A model generated the notes under the pieces. The model was not told the DNA's origin. It did no database searches and worked only from the letters and a program-made list of their open reading frames with translations. Positions 16,747 to 26,227 of a stretch of 64,000 bases of DNA are shown piece after piece. The stretch comes from Sphingomonas caseinilytica (lineage in GTDB: Bacteria > Pseudomonadota > Alphaproteobacteria > Sphingomonadales > Sphingomonadaceae), in NCBI RefSeq assembly GCF_023516455.1, contig NZ_JAMGBA010000001.1, positions 868,001 through 932,000 on the forward strand, read 5' to 3'. Each line of letters opens with the position of its first letter. Within the stretch, counting starts at the first letter, position 1. The translations under genes were made by a program, and so were the position numbers.

Positions 16747-18684
16747 TCAGGCCTTCTTGTCTTCGTCGACTTCCGAGAATTCGGCGTCGACAACTTCTTC
16801 ATCAGCCGGAGCGGCTTCGGCGGTTGCGTCGGCCGACTGGGCCGTCGCTTCCTCGCCGCCAGCGGCTTGCGTCTTCTCGTAGATCGACTGGCCAAGCTTC
16901 ATCGCCGCCTGGGCCAGCGCCTCGGTCTTGGCCTTCATCGCCTCGGCATCACCGCCTTCGACAGCGGTCTTGGCCTCGGCAACCGCGGCCTCGATCTCGC
17001 TCTTCAGCGCATCATCGACCTTGTCGCCATGCTCCTTCAGCTGCTGCTCGGTCGAATGAATGAGGCTTTCGGCCTGGTTCTTCGACTCCGCAGCGTCGCG
17101 GCGCTTCTTGTCTTCTTCGGCGAACTGTTCGGCTTCCTTCACCATCTGGTCGATGTCGTTATCCGAAAGGCCGCCCGACGCCTGGATGCGGATCTGCTGT
17201 TCCTTGCCCGTGCCCTTGTCCTTGGCAGTGACGTGGACGATGCCGTTGGCGTCGATGTCGAACGTGACCTCGATCTGCGGGACGCCGCGCGGCGCCGGCG
17301 GAATTCCGACCAGGTCGAACTGACCAAGCGCCTTATTGTCGTTGGCCATCTCGCGCTCGCCCTGGAAGACGCGAATGGTGACCGCATTCTGATTGTCGTC
17401 CGCGGTCGAGAAGGTCTGGCTCTTCTTCGTCGGGATGGTCGTGTTGCGGTCGATCATCCGGGTGAAGACACCGCCAAGCGTCTCAATGCCCAGCGACAGC
17501 GGGGTCACATCGAGCAGCAGCACGTCCTTGACGTCGCCCTGCAGGACGCCGGCCTGGATGGCAGCGCCCATCGCCACGACTTCGTCAGGATTGACGCCGG
17601 TGTGCGGCTCGCGGCCGAAGAATTCCTTCACCACTTCGCGGACGCGCGGCATGCGGGTCATGCCGCCGACTAGGACGACATCGGCGATGTCCTTCGCCTC
17701 GATGCCGGCATCCTTCAGCGCCTTGCGACACGGCTCCAAGGTCCGGTTGATGAGGTCGGCAACCAGCTTTTCCAGGTCCGCGCGGCTGATCGTTTCAACG
17801 AGGTGCAGCGGGGTCGTCGTGCCGCCTTCCATGCGGGCGGTGATGAACGGCTGGTTGATCTCGGTGGTCTGGGCCGAGCTAAGTTCGATCTTGGCCTTTT
17901 CCGCGGCTTCCTTGAGGCGCTGCAGGGCGAGGCGATCGGTCTTGAGGTCGATGCCTTCCTTTGCCTTGAACTTGTCGGCCAGGAACTCGACGATCTTGGC
18001 GTCGAAATCCTCGCCGCCGAGGAATGTGTCGCCGTTGGTCGACTTCACCTCGAACACGCCATCGCCGATCTCAAGGACCGAGACGTCGAAGGTGCCGCCA
18101 CCAAGGTCGTAGACCGCGATCGTCTTGCCCTCTTCCTTTTCCAGGCCATAGGCGAGCGCAGCCGCGGTCGGCTCGTTGATGATGCGCAGGACTTCAAGGC
18201 CGGCGATCTGTCCGGCGTCCTTGGTCGCCTGGCGCTGGGCATCGTTGAAGTAGGCGGGAACCGTGATGACGGCCTGGGTAACCGTTTCGCCGAGATAGGC
18301 TTCGGCGGTTTCCTTCATCTTCTGGAGCGTGAAGGCCGAGATCTGCGAGGGCGAATAATCCTTCCCGCCGGCCTGGACCCAGGCGTCGCCGTTCGCGCCC
18401 TTGACGATCTTGTAGGGCACCAGCTCGGTGTCCTTCTTGGTGATCGGATCGTCAAAGCGGCGGCCGATGAGGCGCTTCACCGCGAAAACGGTATTGTCGG
18501 GATTGGTGACCGCCTGGCGCTTGGCCGGCTGGCCGACAAGGCGTTCGCCGTCCTTGGTGAAGGCTACGACCGACGGGGTCGTACGCGCGCCTTCAGCATT
18601 CTCGATAACCTTGGGCTTTCCCCCCTCCATAACCGCGACGCAGCTATTGGTGGTACCCAGATCGATCCCGATCACTTTCGCCAT
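16747..18684 (-). CDS. dnaK: Chaperone DnaK (Hsp70)
   Basis: 645 residues, full length. N-terminal ATPase signature [13 protein letters not shown], the [16 protein letters not shown] motif ([18 protein letters not shown]) and [15 protein letters not shown], a substrate-binding domain beginning [17 protein letters not shown], and an acidic C-terminus [16 protein letters not shown]. Main ATP-dependent folding chaperone. A heat-shock-type promoter precedes it, and dnaJ follows on the same strand. Confidence 0.98.
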   Translation of the reverse strand: MAKVIGIDLGTTNSCVAVMEGGKPKVIENAEGARTTPSVVAFTKDGERLVGQPAKRQAVTNPDNTVFAVKRLIGRRFDDPITKKDTELVPYKIVKGANGDAWVQAGGKDYSPSQISAFTLQKMKETAEAYLGETVTQAVITVPAYFNDAQRQATKDAGQIAGLEVLRIINEPTAAALAYGLEKEEGKTIAVYDLGGGTFDVSVLEIGDGVFEVKSTNGDTFLGGEDFDAKIVEFLADKFKAKEGIDLKTDRLALQRLKEAAEKAKIELSSAQTTEINQPFITARMEGGTTTPLHLVETISRADLEKLVADLINRTLEPCRKALKDAGIEAKDIADVVLVGGMTRMPRVREVVKEFFGREPHTGVNPDEVVAMGAAIQAGVLQGDVKDVLLLDVTPLSLGIETLGGVFTRMIDRNTTIPTKKSQTFSTADDNQNAVTIRVFQGEREMANDNKALGQFDLVGIPPAPRGVPQIEVTFDIDANGIVHVTAKDKGTGKEQQIRIQASGGLSDNDIDQMVKEAEQFAEEDKKRRDAAESKNQAESLIHSTEQQLKEHGDKVDDALKSEIEAAVAEAKTAVEGGDAEAMKAKTEALAQAAMKLGQSIYEKTQAAGGEEATAQSADATAEAAPADEEVVDAEFSEVDEDKKA

Positions 18685-18751
18685 ATTCTAATCCTCTTAC
18701 TTGCCCCTCATGGATGCGCTGCCCAGCCATCCACGAATTGATGTTTCGCGG

Positions 18752-18782
18752 GCGATATAGGTCTGCGATTTCAAGCGACAAG
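18752..18782 (-). promoter_or_regulatory. Sigma32-type heat-shock promoter for dnaK
   Basis: Read on the minus strand: CTTG (18779-18782), 17 bases, then CCTATATCGC (18752-18761). This fits the alphaproteobacterial sigma32 pattern CTTG-N17/18-CYTATNTNN. The predicted start site is about 60-70 bases before the dnaK ATG. Confidence 0.72.
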
Positions 18783-18795
18783 GGTGACATCAAAC

Positions 18796-18869
18796 TCGTC
18801 ATTCCCGCGGAAGCGGGAACCTAGATTTTATTTTTTGGGGCTGGGTCCCCGCTTTCGCGGGGATGACGA
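18796..18869. repeat. REP-like palindromic repeat (GTCATTCCCGCG family), copy 1
   Basis: Arms TCGTCATTCCCGCG and CGCGGGGATGACGA flank an inner pair of smaller palindromes around an AT-rich centre. A close copy is at 59516-59590. It lies between the 5' end of dnaK and the 3' end of fabG, ending 9 bp from the fabG stop. Confidence 0.85.
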
Positions 18870-18877
18870 AGTGAGGG

Positions 18878-19615
18878 TCAGGGCATCGCCATCCCACCAT
18901 TGACGTGCAGCGTCTGGCCAGTGACGTAACCCGCCTCGTTGCTGGCAAGATACACCACCGCCGCGCCGATATCGTCGCCGCTGCCCATCGCGCCGGTCGG
19001 GATCTTGGACAAAATCCCTTCCTTCTGAGTGTCGGTCAGCGCGTCGGTCATCGCCGAAGTCATGAAGCCCGGCGCGACGCAATTCACCGTGATTCCACGG
19101 CTCGCGACTTCCTGCGCGAAGGCCTTGGACATGCCGATGAGGCCGGCCTTGGAGGCGACATAGTTCGCCTGCCCCGGATTGCCAGTCACGCCGACCACCG
19201 AGGTGATGTTGATGATCCGGCCATGCCGCGCCTTCATCATCGGCTTCATCGCCGCCCGCATCAGTCGAAAGGCGCCTTCAAGATTGACCTTGATGACCTG
19301 GTCCCACTCCTCGTCCTTCATTCGCATGGCGAGGTTGTCGCGGGTGACGCCGGCGTTGTTGACGAGGATGTCGAGCTTGCCGAGCGCCTCGACGGCACGC
19401 GGGACGAGCTGATCGACCTCTTCAGGGTTCGACAGGTTGCAGACGAGCGTCACATGGTCGCCGCCAAGCTCCTTGGCGAAAGCTTCGAGCTTGGCTGCAT
19501 TGGAACCGGACAGCACCAATCGGGCACCTTGAGCCGCGAGCGATTTGGCGATCGAGCTGCCAAGGCCGCCGCTTGCGCCGGTTACGAGAGCCGTCATTCC
19601 GGTGAGGTCAAACAT
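18878..19615 (-). CDS. fabG: 3-oxoacyl-ACP reductase FabG
   Basis: 245 residues, classical SDR. NADP-binding motif TGASGGLGS near residue 12, NNAG at 86-89, and the catalytic set Ser139, Tyr152 and Lys156 (YVASK). It reduces 3-oxoacyl-ACP in type II fatty-acid synthesis. The start at 19615 (MFDLTGM) is chosen; the longer ORF upstream reads through a repeat element and gives the typical junk peptide MPAFAGMT. It follows fabD with one repeat in between. Confidence 0.95.
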   Translation of the reverse strand: MFDLTGMTALVTGASGGLGSSIAKSLAAQGARLVLSGSNAAKLEAFAKELGGDHVTLVCNLSNPEEVDQLVPRAVEALGKLDILVNNAGVTRDNLAMRMKDEEWDQVIKVNLEGAFRLMRAAMKPMMKARHGRIINITSVVGVTGNPGQANYVASKAGLIGMSKAFAQEVASRGITVNCVAPGFMTSAMTDALTDTQKEGILSKIPTGAMGSGDDIGAAVVYLASNEAGYVTGQTLHVNGGMAMP

Positions 19616-19632
19616 TCTCACTACCCCTATTT

Positions 19633-19700
19633 CCGTCATGCCAGCGAAGGCTGGCATCCATGTTGATCGACCTGGGCCCCAGCCTTCGCTGGGGTGACGG
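19633..19700. repeat. Hairpin repeat (CCGTCATGCCAGCGAAGG) between fabD and fabG
   Basis: Arms CCGTCATGCCAGCGAAGG and CCTTCGCTGGGGTGACGG enclose smaller hairpins. The right end touches the fabD stop codon (19701-19703) directly, and the left end is 17 bp before the fabG ATG. It may act as a transcript-stabilising hairpin. Confidence 0.85.
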
Positions 19701-20639
19701 TCAGTGCAATTCCTTGGCCAGCGCCTCAATGTCTTCGATCGTGACGACGCTGGTTACCTTGGCGTCCGGCGCAATGCGCTTCACCATCGGGCCGAGCACC
19801 TTGCCGCCCAATTCGACGAATTCTTCCACACCAGCGGCAGCCATGTTGGCGACACTTTCGCGCCAGCGGACCATGCCCGTCACCTGTTCGACCAGCTGGT
19901 TGCGGATCGTCGACGGGTCGGCGACCGCTTGCGCGGTGACGTTTGCAAATAGCGGCACCGCGGGCGCCAATATGTCCGTGTTGCCCAGTGCGTCGGCCAT
20001 GGCATCGGCCGCGGGCTGCATCAACGGGCAGTGGAAGGGCGCGGATACCGGAAGCGGCAGGGCGCGCTTGGCACCCATATCCTTGGCGAGCGCGATGGCG
20101 CGGTCGATTGCGCCCTTGTGGCCGGAAATGACGACCTGCGAGGGGTCATTGTCGTTAGCGACGGTGCAGACCTCGCCTTCCGCAGCAGCCGCCGCGATCT
20201 TCTGGGCAAGCTCAAGGTCCGCGCCAAGAAGCGCAGCCATCGCGCCCACGCCCACGGGCACGGCCGCCTGCATCGCCTGACCGCGCAGCTTCAGCAGCTT
20301 CGCGGTTGTCGCAAGGTCGAAGGACCCGGCCGCGGCCAGCGCCGAATATTCGCCGAGGCTGTGGCCCGCGACGAAATGAGCTGACTTCGCAAGGTCGACG
20401 CCGCCTTCCCGGGTCAGCGCTCGGAACACCGCCAGCGCATGGGCCATGATTGCCGGCTGGGCATTCTCGGTGAGCTTAAGATCGTCATCCGGCCCTTCGC
20501 GCATCAGCTTGAAGAGATGCTGGCCAAGTGCCTCGTCGACTTCGGCAAAGGTATCGCGAGCGGCGACGCTGGCCTGGCTCAAGGCATCGCCCATGCCGAC
20601 CGATTGGCTGCCCTGCCCCGGAAAAAGGAATGCGCGCAT
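19701..20639 (-). CDS. fabD: Malonyl-CoA:ACP transacylase FabD
   Basis: 312 residues, usual length. N-terminal FPGQGSQ motif, nucleophile Ser94 in GHSLGEY, and a conserved histidine in VSAPFHCPLM. It loads malonate onto acyl carrier protein. Same strand as and upstream of fabG; together they form a fatty-acid synthesis pair, with the elongation genes elsewhere. Confidence 0.96.
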   Translation of the reverse strand: MRAFLFPGQGSQSVGMGDALSQASVAARDTFAEVDEALGQHLFKLMREGPDDDLKLTENAQPAIMAHALAVFRALTREGGVDLAKSAHFVAGHSLGEYSALAAAGSFDLATTAKLLKLRGQAMQAAVPVGVGAMAALLGADLELAQKIAAAAAEGEVCTVANDNDPSQVVISGHKGAIDRAIALAKDMGAKRALPLPVSAPFHCPLMQPAADAMADALGNTDILAPAVPLFANVTAQAVADPSTIRNQLVEQVTGMVRWRESVANMAAAGVEEFVELGGKVLGPMVKRIAPDAKVTSVVTIEDIEALAKELH

Positions 20640-20727
20640 CGAAATCCCTGTTGTTCTGTGCTTAAGTTCGCGGGCGGACTAGGCCGGTCAGCCAAAATTG
20701 CCAAGTGCGCTCGGGGGAGAAGCAATA

Positions 20728-22068
20728 ATGAATGAAGCAGAGAACGGCCGGCAGCTTGGCTTCTGGATGTGCCTTGCGTTGGTCGTCGGTACCTTCATCG
20801 GTTCCGGTATCTTCCTGCTTCCCGCAGAACTGGCGCCCTTCGGCTGGAACGCAACGATCGGCTGGATGGTCACCATCTCGGGCGCGCTTGGGCTGGCTTA
20901 TCTGTTCGGCCAGCTGGCACGCACCCTGCCCTATGCCGGCGGCCCCTATGCCTATGTCGGCGAAGCATTCGGGCCGCTGCCCGCATTCGTGGTTGCCTGG
21001 AGCTATTGGGTTTCCCTTTGGGCAGGCAATGCGGCGATCGCGATCGCGGCAGTCAGCTATCTGTCGCTGCTGATCCCCTCGCTTGCCGGCGTGGCTGCGT
21101 TTGCCGCAATTGCGATCCTATGGGCGCTGACCTTGCTCAATTGCGTCAGCGTCCAGGCCGGCGGCCGATTTCAGATGCTCACCGTGGGCATCAAGCTGGT
21201 GCCGCTGCTCGTCGTCATCATCATCGCTGCCTATGTGGTGGGGGCCGACCAACCGACTGCTACGCCAAAGTTCGATTCCGCCCAGATCAGCCTTTCCTCG
21301 GTCAATGCAGCGGCGGCCCTCACCTTGTGGGCGCTGCTGGGGTTCGAGGCGGCCTCGATCGCGTCGCGTAACGTCAAGGATCCGGCCCGCAACGTGCCGC
21401 GCGCGACCATCATCGGAACGCTTATTGTCGGCGTGCTATACCTGCTGGTCGCGACGCCGGTGACAATGTTCCTGCCGCAAAGTGAAGTGGCAGGATCCAA
21501 CGCTCCGTTCGCATTGTTCGTCAGCCACTATTGGAGCCCGACGTTCGGCTCGCTGATTGCCGTTTTCGCCGCGGTCAGCGCGATGGGCGCACTCAACGGC
21601 CTGATCCTGATCCAGGGCGAATTGCCGCTCGCCATGGCTCGTGACGGGACATTTCCCCGCTGGTTCGCTGTAACCGCGTCAAACGGCGTTGCCGTGCGGG
21701 CCCAGTTGCTATCGTCCGGCCTCGCGACCTTGCTCGTCGCGGCTAACTATGCGCGATCTACGTCTGCGCTGTTTGCCTTCATGGCCCTGCTGTCGACCGC
21801 GGCAGCACTGATCCTTTACCTGTCCTGCGCTCTCGCGGCCGGGCGGCTGCAGCTTTCCGGCCGCCTAAAGGGGCCGTGGATCGTCCTGCCGATTGTTGTG
21901 TTCGCAAGCATCTACGCGATGTGGACGCTCTATGGCGCGGGCACGGAGCCGATCGCCTGGGGCGCGCTGCTGCTGATTATCGGAATCCCGGTCTACTTCG
22001 GGATGCGGCTCAATTCCCTTTGGTCCAGCCCGGCGCAGGCGCCCGCACCGGCCGCACCGCCGGAGTGA
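20728..22068 (+). CDS. APC-superfamily amino acid permease, copy 1
   Basis: 446 residues, about 12 membrane helices. Helix 1 holds the substrate-binding signature GTFIGSGIFLLP. A stretch GFEAASIASRNVKDPARNVPRA matches the family loop before helix 7. The short tail is LWSSPAQAPAPAAPPE. Substrate cannot be fixed; relatives move basic or neutral amino acids. The ATG at 20728 has GGGGGAGA upstream; the 10-codon upstream extension is rejected. A tandem paralogue follows 55 bp later. Confidence 0.88.
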   Translation: MNEAENGRQLGFWMCLALVVGTFIGSGIFLLPAELAPFGWNATIGWMVTISGALGLAYLFGQLARTLPYAGGPYAYVGEAFGPLPAFVVAWSYWVSLWAGNAAIAIAAVSYLSLLIPSLAGVAAFAAIAILWALTLLNCVSVQAGGRFQMLTVGIKLVPLLVVIIIAAYVVGADQPTATPKFDSAQISLSSVNAAAALTLWALLGFEAASIASRNVKDPARNVPRATIIGTLIVGVLYLLVATPVTMFLPQSEVAGSNAPFALFVSHYWSPTFGSLIAVFAAVSAMGALNGLILIQGELPLAMARDGTFPRWFAVTASNGVAVRAQLLSSGLATLLVAANYARSTSALFAFMALLSTAAALILYLSCALAAGRLQLSGRLKGPWIVLPIVVFASIYAMWTLYGAGTEPIAWGALLLIIGIPVYFGMRLNSLWSSPAQAPAPAAPPE

Positions 22069-22123
22069 GCGGCGAATACAGTCCGCTTAGTTAGCGTTTG
22101 ACCCGTCGAACTGGGGAGGATCG

Positions 22124-23446
22124 ATGATGAACGACGCAGGCGAGAAGCAACTCATCGGCTACTGGATGACCTGGGCGCTAGTCGTCGGGACGATCATCGG
22201 CGCGGCGATCTTCATGCTGCCGGTCGCCCTCGCCCCGCTCGGCCGCAACGCACTGATCGGATGGATCGTCAGCGGCGTCGGCGTACTGTGTATCGTCTAT
22301 GCGCTCGCCCAGGTGTCCAAGTTCAGCGGAGAGGGCATCCAGGCCAATATCGAGCGGGAGTTCGGGCAGACGACCGGGTTCCTCGTCGCATGGGCTTTCT
22401 GGGTGTCTAATTGGGCGGCACAGGCCTCGGTCGCGATTGGAGTGGCGTCGGCATTGTCGTTCATCGGGCCGCAGTTCGGTGGCCCGCACCTGGTCCTGCC
22501 GGTCGCGATCGGCTGCGTCCTCATCCTGACCGCGATCAACGCGACCGGCGTGCGCTCCGCCGGCGGCCTTTCGCTGGTGACGGTGGCCATCAAGATATTG
22601 CCGCTGCTGGCCGTCATCTGGCTGTTCATGGAGCGGGGCGCGAGCGGGGGCGAGTATGAGCCTTTTGCGCCAATGCCCGTCAGCTTCGGCAATATTGCAA
22701 CCGCAACCGCCCTCACCTTCTTCGCGCTGACCGGATTCGAAACCGCGACGACACCGGTCGGAAAAGTGCGAGACGCAGGCCGAACGGTCCCGCGAGCGCT
22801 GCTGGGCGGCACCGCATTCGTCGTCCTGCTCTACATTGCCGCGGGAACGAGCATCCTAATGCTTCTGCCTGCCGACCTCGCCGCCAACTCGCCGGCACCG
22901 TTCGCCGACGCCCTGGTGGCCCGGTGGGGCCATGGAGTTGCGGTAGTCGCGGCGATCGCCATTGCGATCAGTGCCATCGGCTGCCTCAACGGATTAATCC
23001 TCGGCACCGGAGAGCTGGGCTATTCAATGGGGCTTCGGGGCGATCTTCCCGCCAGAATGGCGCATACCCGCGGCGCCAATACGCCGGTTTTCTCGCAGTT
23101 GGTCGCGGCCGGGCTCACCATCCTCCTGCTGGTCGCCAACAGCAGCCGCGCCACCGTCAATCTTTACACCTTCGTCGTGCTGCTTTCGACGGCGGCGCTG
23201 ATCCCGGTCTATTCGATCGGCGCCTTTGCCGCCTGGAAGTCGAGCACGGCGATCGGCGCCAGGTCGATCATCATCGTAGCGCTGCTGTTCATCGCGTTCG
23301 CGACGTATGGGATTGGCCTTGAAGCCGGCCTTTGGTGCCTGGTGCTGCTAGCCGCCGGCTTGGTAATCCGGACCGCGATGCGGCGGCTTAATTCCCGCGC
23401 GTCCAGCCCGGCGCAGGTGGCCGCTCCAGCCTCGCCTCCGGAATGA
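22124..23446 (+). CDS. APC-superfamily amino acid permease, copy 2
   Basis: 440 residues, about 12 membrane helices, clearly a paralogue of the preceding permease: the same N-terminal layout (KQLIGYWMTWALVVGTIIG), the loop GFETATTPVGKVRDAGRTVPRA and an almost identical tail (SSPAQVAAPASPPE). The helix-1 substrate motif is changed from GSGIF to GAAIF, so specificity or activity may differ. GGGAGGA precedes the ATG. Its last 59 bp overlap the convergent Rieske gene. Confidence 0.88.
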   Translation: MMNDAGEKQLIGYWMTWALVVGTIIGAAIFMLPVALAPLGRNALIGWIVSGVGVLCIVYALAQVSKFSGEGIQANIEREFGQTTGFLVAWAFWVSNWAAQASVAIGVASALSFIGPQFGGPHLVLPVAIGCVLILTAINATGVRSAGGLSLVTVAIKILPLLAVIWLFMERGASGGEYEPFAPMPVSFGNIATATALTFFALTGFETATTPVGKVRDAGRTVPRALLGGTAFVVLLYIAAGTSILMLLPADLAANSPAPFADALVARWGHGVAVVAAIAIAISAIGCLNGLILGTGELGYSMGLRGDLPARMAHTRGANTPVFSQLVAAGLTILLLVANSSRATVNLYTFVVLLSTAALIPVYSIGAFAAWKSSTAIGARSIIIVALLFIAFATYGIGLEAGLWCLVLLAAGLVIRTAMRRLNSRASSPAQVAAPASPPE

Positions 23447-24557
23447 GTCCGCGGAGCTTCCGCGAGAAGCTCCTCAGGCACACCTCGCTCTTGCCGAGCG
23501 GTCCCGGGACATAGGTGGGGCTGGCCATGCCGTGTTGGACGCGGCTGATCAGCTCCGTGTCCTCGGCATTGACCCGGCGGTTGATCCGCCAGTTGAGGAA
23601 GCGCGCAGCTCTCATCTCCCGCCGGTCGTCGGGAAGCGCATAGCTGATCTCGCGAATGACGCTGGTCGTCGCGGAGACCGGCAGCCACTGCATGAAGTCG
23701 ACCTGGTCCGGATAGATGTCGAACGCCACGCAGGGGAACAGCTTGTAATAGAGCCATTTCCGGCGGTGCGTCGGCGGCAAATGCTCGGCCTCCGGGAGCA
23801 GGCGCTGATAGGCACGCTCGGACGGATTGGACGATTCATCGTCGCGAAGCTCGCCCTCCATCCGGTCGACCCAGTCCTGTGCCTCGATGCTGTAACGCTT
23901 CCCAAACAAACGGGTCAGGCCGGGATGACCAACGGGGATGTGGAGATGGTCCGAATAATTGTCCGCAATCGTCTTCCAGTTGAGATCGCGCGGGCGGAGC
24001 GTGACGCGGCCGATCGCGCGCAAATCCTCGAAGCGATATGGCGCCACCTCATGCTCGTAGGGCGCCATCATGTCATGGACGGAGGGCAGGCCCTCTTCCA
24101 GCCGGACGAACAGGAAGCCGCGCCAATTTTCGAGCGCGACCGAAACGAGGCCGAGCTTTTCGACCTCAAGTCCCGGATATTCGTGCCGGTGCATGACGCC
24201 GACAAGCCGTCCGTCGCGGGCATAACTCCAGGCGTGATAGGGGCAGGTCAGTACCTTGGCGCAGCCGCCCTCGCCGTCGACCAGCCGCGAACCGCGATGG
24301 CGGCAGACGTTGGTGAATGCGCGGACGTCGCCGTCGTCGCCGCGAATGACGATGACGCTTTCGCCAAGAAAATCGATCGTACGCCACTCGCCCGGATTGG
24401 CGATCTCGCTTTCGTGGCAAACCACCTGGGGCGAGGCGCGAAGGAAAGCGCGCTTCTCCGCGTCGAAGAATTCGGGATCATGATAGAGCCAGCCCGGCAG
24501 GCTCACATCGTCCAGCGGATCGGCAGTCGGGTGGATGCTCTTGAGGTGCGTCGCCAT
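23388..24557 (-). CDS. Rieske-type aromatic ring-hydroxylating oxygenase, alpha subunit
   Basis: 389 residues. Rieske [2Fe-2S] ligands are Cys85, His87, Cys105 and His108 (CRHRGS and CPYHAW). The mononuclear iron site is DHLHIPVGH, with His206 and His211 and bridging Asp203. Such enzymes hydroxylate aromatic or quaternary-amine substrates using electrons from a separate reductase, which is not in the window. The substrate is unknown. The start at 24557 (MATHLKSIHP) follows a GGGCGGGG stretch. The 3' end runs 59 bp into the convergent permease gene. Confidence 0.87.
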   Translation of the reverse strand: MATHLKSIHPTADPLDDVSLPGWLYHDPEFFDAEKRAFLRASPQVVCHESEIANPGEWRTIDFLGESVIVIRGDDGDVRAFTNVCRHRGSRLVDGEGGCAKVLTCPYHAWSYARDGRLVGVMHRHEYPGLEVEKLGLVSVALENWRGFLFVRLEEGLPSVHDMMAPYEHEVAPYRFEDLRAIGRVTLRPRDLNWKTIADNYSDHLHIPVGHPGLTRLFGKRYSIEAQDWVDRMEGELRDDESSNPSERAYQRLLPEAEHLPPTHRRKWLYYKLFPCVAFDIYPDQVDFMQWLPVSATTSVIREISYALPDDRREMRAARFLNWRINRRVNAEDTELISRVQHGMASPTYVPGPLGKSEVCLRSFSRKLRGLIPEARLERPPAPGWTRGN

Positions 24558-24634
24558 GCCCCGCCCTTTGCCACTTGGCAGCGCTCCCGGCAATCAGGGT
24601 GGCACCGGTCCCGCCCTGCCGCGTTGCACAGGCG

Positions 24635-26224
24635 ATGAGCAATAATCCGGCCGACCTTGCGCCCGCCCCCTGGTGGGAGCGTGGGGTCCTTTATCAAATT
24701 TATCCGCGCTCCTTTCAGGACAGCGACGGCGACGGAGTCGGCGACCTCGCTGGGATCGAACGGCGGCTGGACTATTTCGTCGATCTCGGCGTCGATGCGA
24801 TCTGGCTGTCGCCCATCTTCCCCTCGCCTATGGCCGACTTCGGCTACGACGTTTCGGACTATGTCGGGGTCGATCCGCTCTTCGGTTCGCTTGAGGATTT
24901 CGACCGGCTCTTGGCTGCGACGCACCGGCGCGGCCTGAAACTGTTGCTCGACCTGGTACCCAACCACAGCAGCGACCGGCATGCCTGGTTTATCGAAAGC
25001 CGGTCGTCGCGGGATAATCCGAAGCGGGATTGGTACATCTGGCGCGACCCCGGCCCCGACGGCGGCCCGCCCAACAACTGGATAAGCGATTTCGGCGGCT
25101 CGTCATGGGAATGGGATGAGACCACCGGCCAATATTATCTCCACGCATTCCTGAAGGAGCAGCCGGACCTCAACTGGCGCAATCCCGAAGTTCGGGCGGC
25201 GATGCTCGACGTGATGCGCTTCTGGTTCGATCGCGGAGTCGATGGGTTCCGCATCGATGTGCTGTGGCACATGGTGAAGGCCGAAGACCTCCGCGATAAC
25301 CCGCCGAACCCCGACTATCGGCCGGGGATGGGTGATATGAACCGCGTCCTGCAGTTGCATTCGACGGACCAGCCGGAGGTGCATGAGATTGCGGCGGAGA
25401 TGCGATCTCTAGCCGACCAGTTTGGCGAACGGCTGCTGGTCGGGGAGATCTACTTGCCGGTCGAGCGGCTGGTCCGATACTATGGCGTCGATGCGCCGGG
25501 CGTGCACCTGCCCTTCAATTTCCAGTTGATCGACTTGCAGTGGAATGCGGCTGCAATCGGCGAAGCCATTCAAAGATATGAAGAAGCTTTGCCGGCCGGC
25601 GGTTGGCCCAACTGGGTGCTGGGCAATCACGACCGGCCGCGGATCGCGGCGAAGGTCGGCGAAGCGCAGGCACGCGTTGCGGCGGTGCTGCTGCTGACGC
25701 TGCGAGGGACACCGACCATTTATTATGGCGACGAGATTGGCCTCGCCGATGTTTCGATTCCGGCGAACGAGGTCAAAGACCCGCGCGAGCTGAGGGAGCC
25801 CGGAATAGGTCTCGGTCGCGATCCTGTGAGAACGCCGATGGGCTGGGACGGCTCGCCGCATGCCGGGTTCACGAGTGGCAAGCCGTGGCTTCCGCTCCAC
25901 GTCGATTGGCCCAGGCGGAATGTCGAAGCTGAAATCGCCAATCCGGGATCGATGCTTGGTCTTTATCGCGCACTGCTCGCGCTGCGTCGTTCCGAAACGG
26001 CACTTTCCGAAGGCGGTTTTGAACTTGTGAATTCACAAGACGATGTGCTCGCCTACCGCCGCAGCCAGGGCGATACCTGCATCTTTGTCGCGCTGAACCT
26101 GTCGGGCGAGCGCCGGGCCATCACCCTTCCCTCGGGTGAACTACTCCTGTCGACGATCGACCATGGCGAGTCCGACGGCTCCCTTCGCCCAAACGAAGGC
26201 ATCATCCTGCGCATGGCGGACTGA
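24635..26224 (+). CDS. Alpha-glucosidase, glycoside hydrolase family 13
   Basis: 529 residues. GH13 TIM barrel beginning WWERGVLYQIYPRSFQDSDGDG. Catalytic nucleophile Asp208 in DGFRIDVLWH, acid/base Glu271 in LLVGEIYLP, and third acid Asp333 in LGNHDRP. It hydrolyses terminal alpha-glucosidic bonds of malto- or isomalto-oligosaccharides. No signal peptide is seen, so it is cytoplasmic. The ATG at 24635 is chosen over the 24575 extension. It is divergent from the Rieske gene and 3 bp before a glycosyltransferase. Confidence 0.93.
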   Translation: MSNNPADLAPAPWWERGVLYQIYPRSFQDSDGDGVGDLAGIERRLDYFVDLGVDAIWLSPIFPSPMADFGYDVSDYVGVDPLFGSLEDFDRLLAATHRRGLKLLLDLVPNHSSDRHAWFIESRSSRDNPKRDWYIWRDPGPDGGPPNNWISDFGGSSWEWDETTGQYYLHAFLKEQPDLNWRNPEVRAAMLDVMRFWFDRGVDGFRIDVLWHMVKAEDLRDNPPNPDYRPGMGDMNRVLQLHSTDQPEVHEIAAEMRSLADQFGERLLVGEIYLPVERLVRYYGVDAPGVHLPFNFQLIDLQWNAAAIGEAIQRYEEALPAGGWPNWVLGNHDRPRIAAKVGEAQARVAAVLLLTLRGTPTIYYGDEIGLADVSIPANEVKDPRELREPGIGLGRDPVRTPMGWDGSPHAGFTSGKPWLPLHVDWPRRNVEAEIANPGSMLGLYRALLALRRSETALSEGGFELVNSQDDVLAYRRSQGDTCIFVALNLSGERRAITLPSGELLLSTIDHGESDGSLRPNEGIILRMAD

Positions 26225-26227
26225 CCG

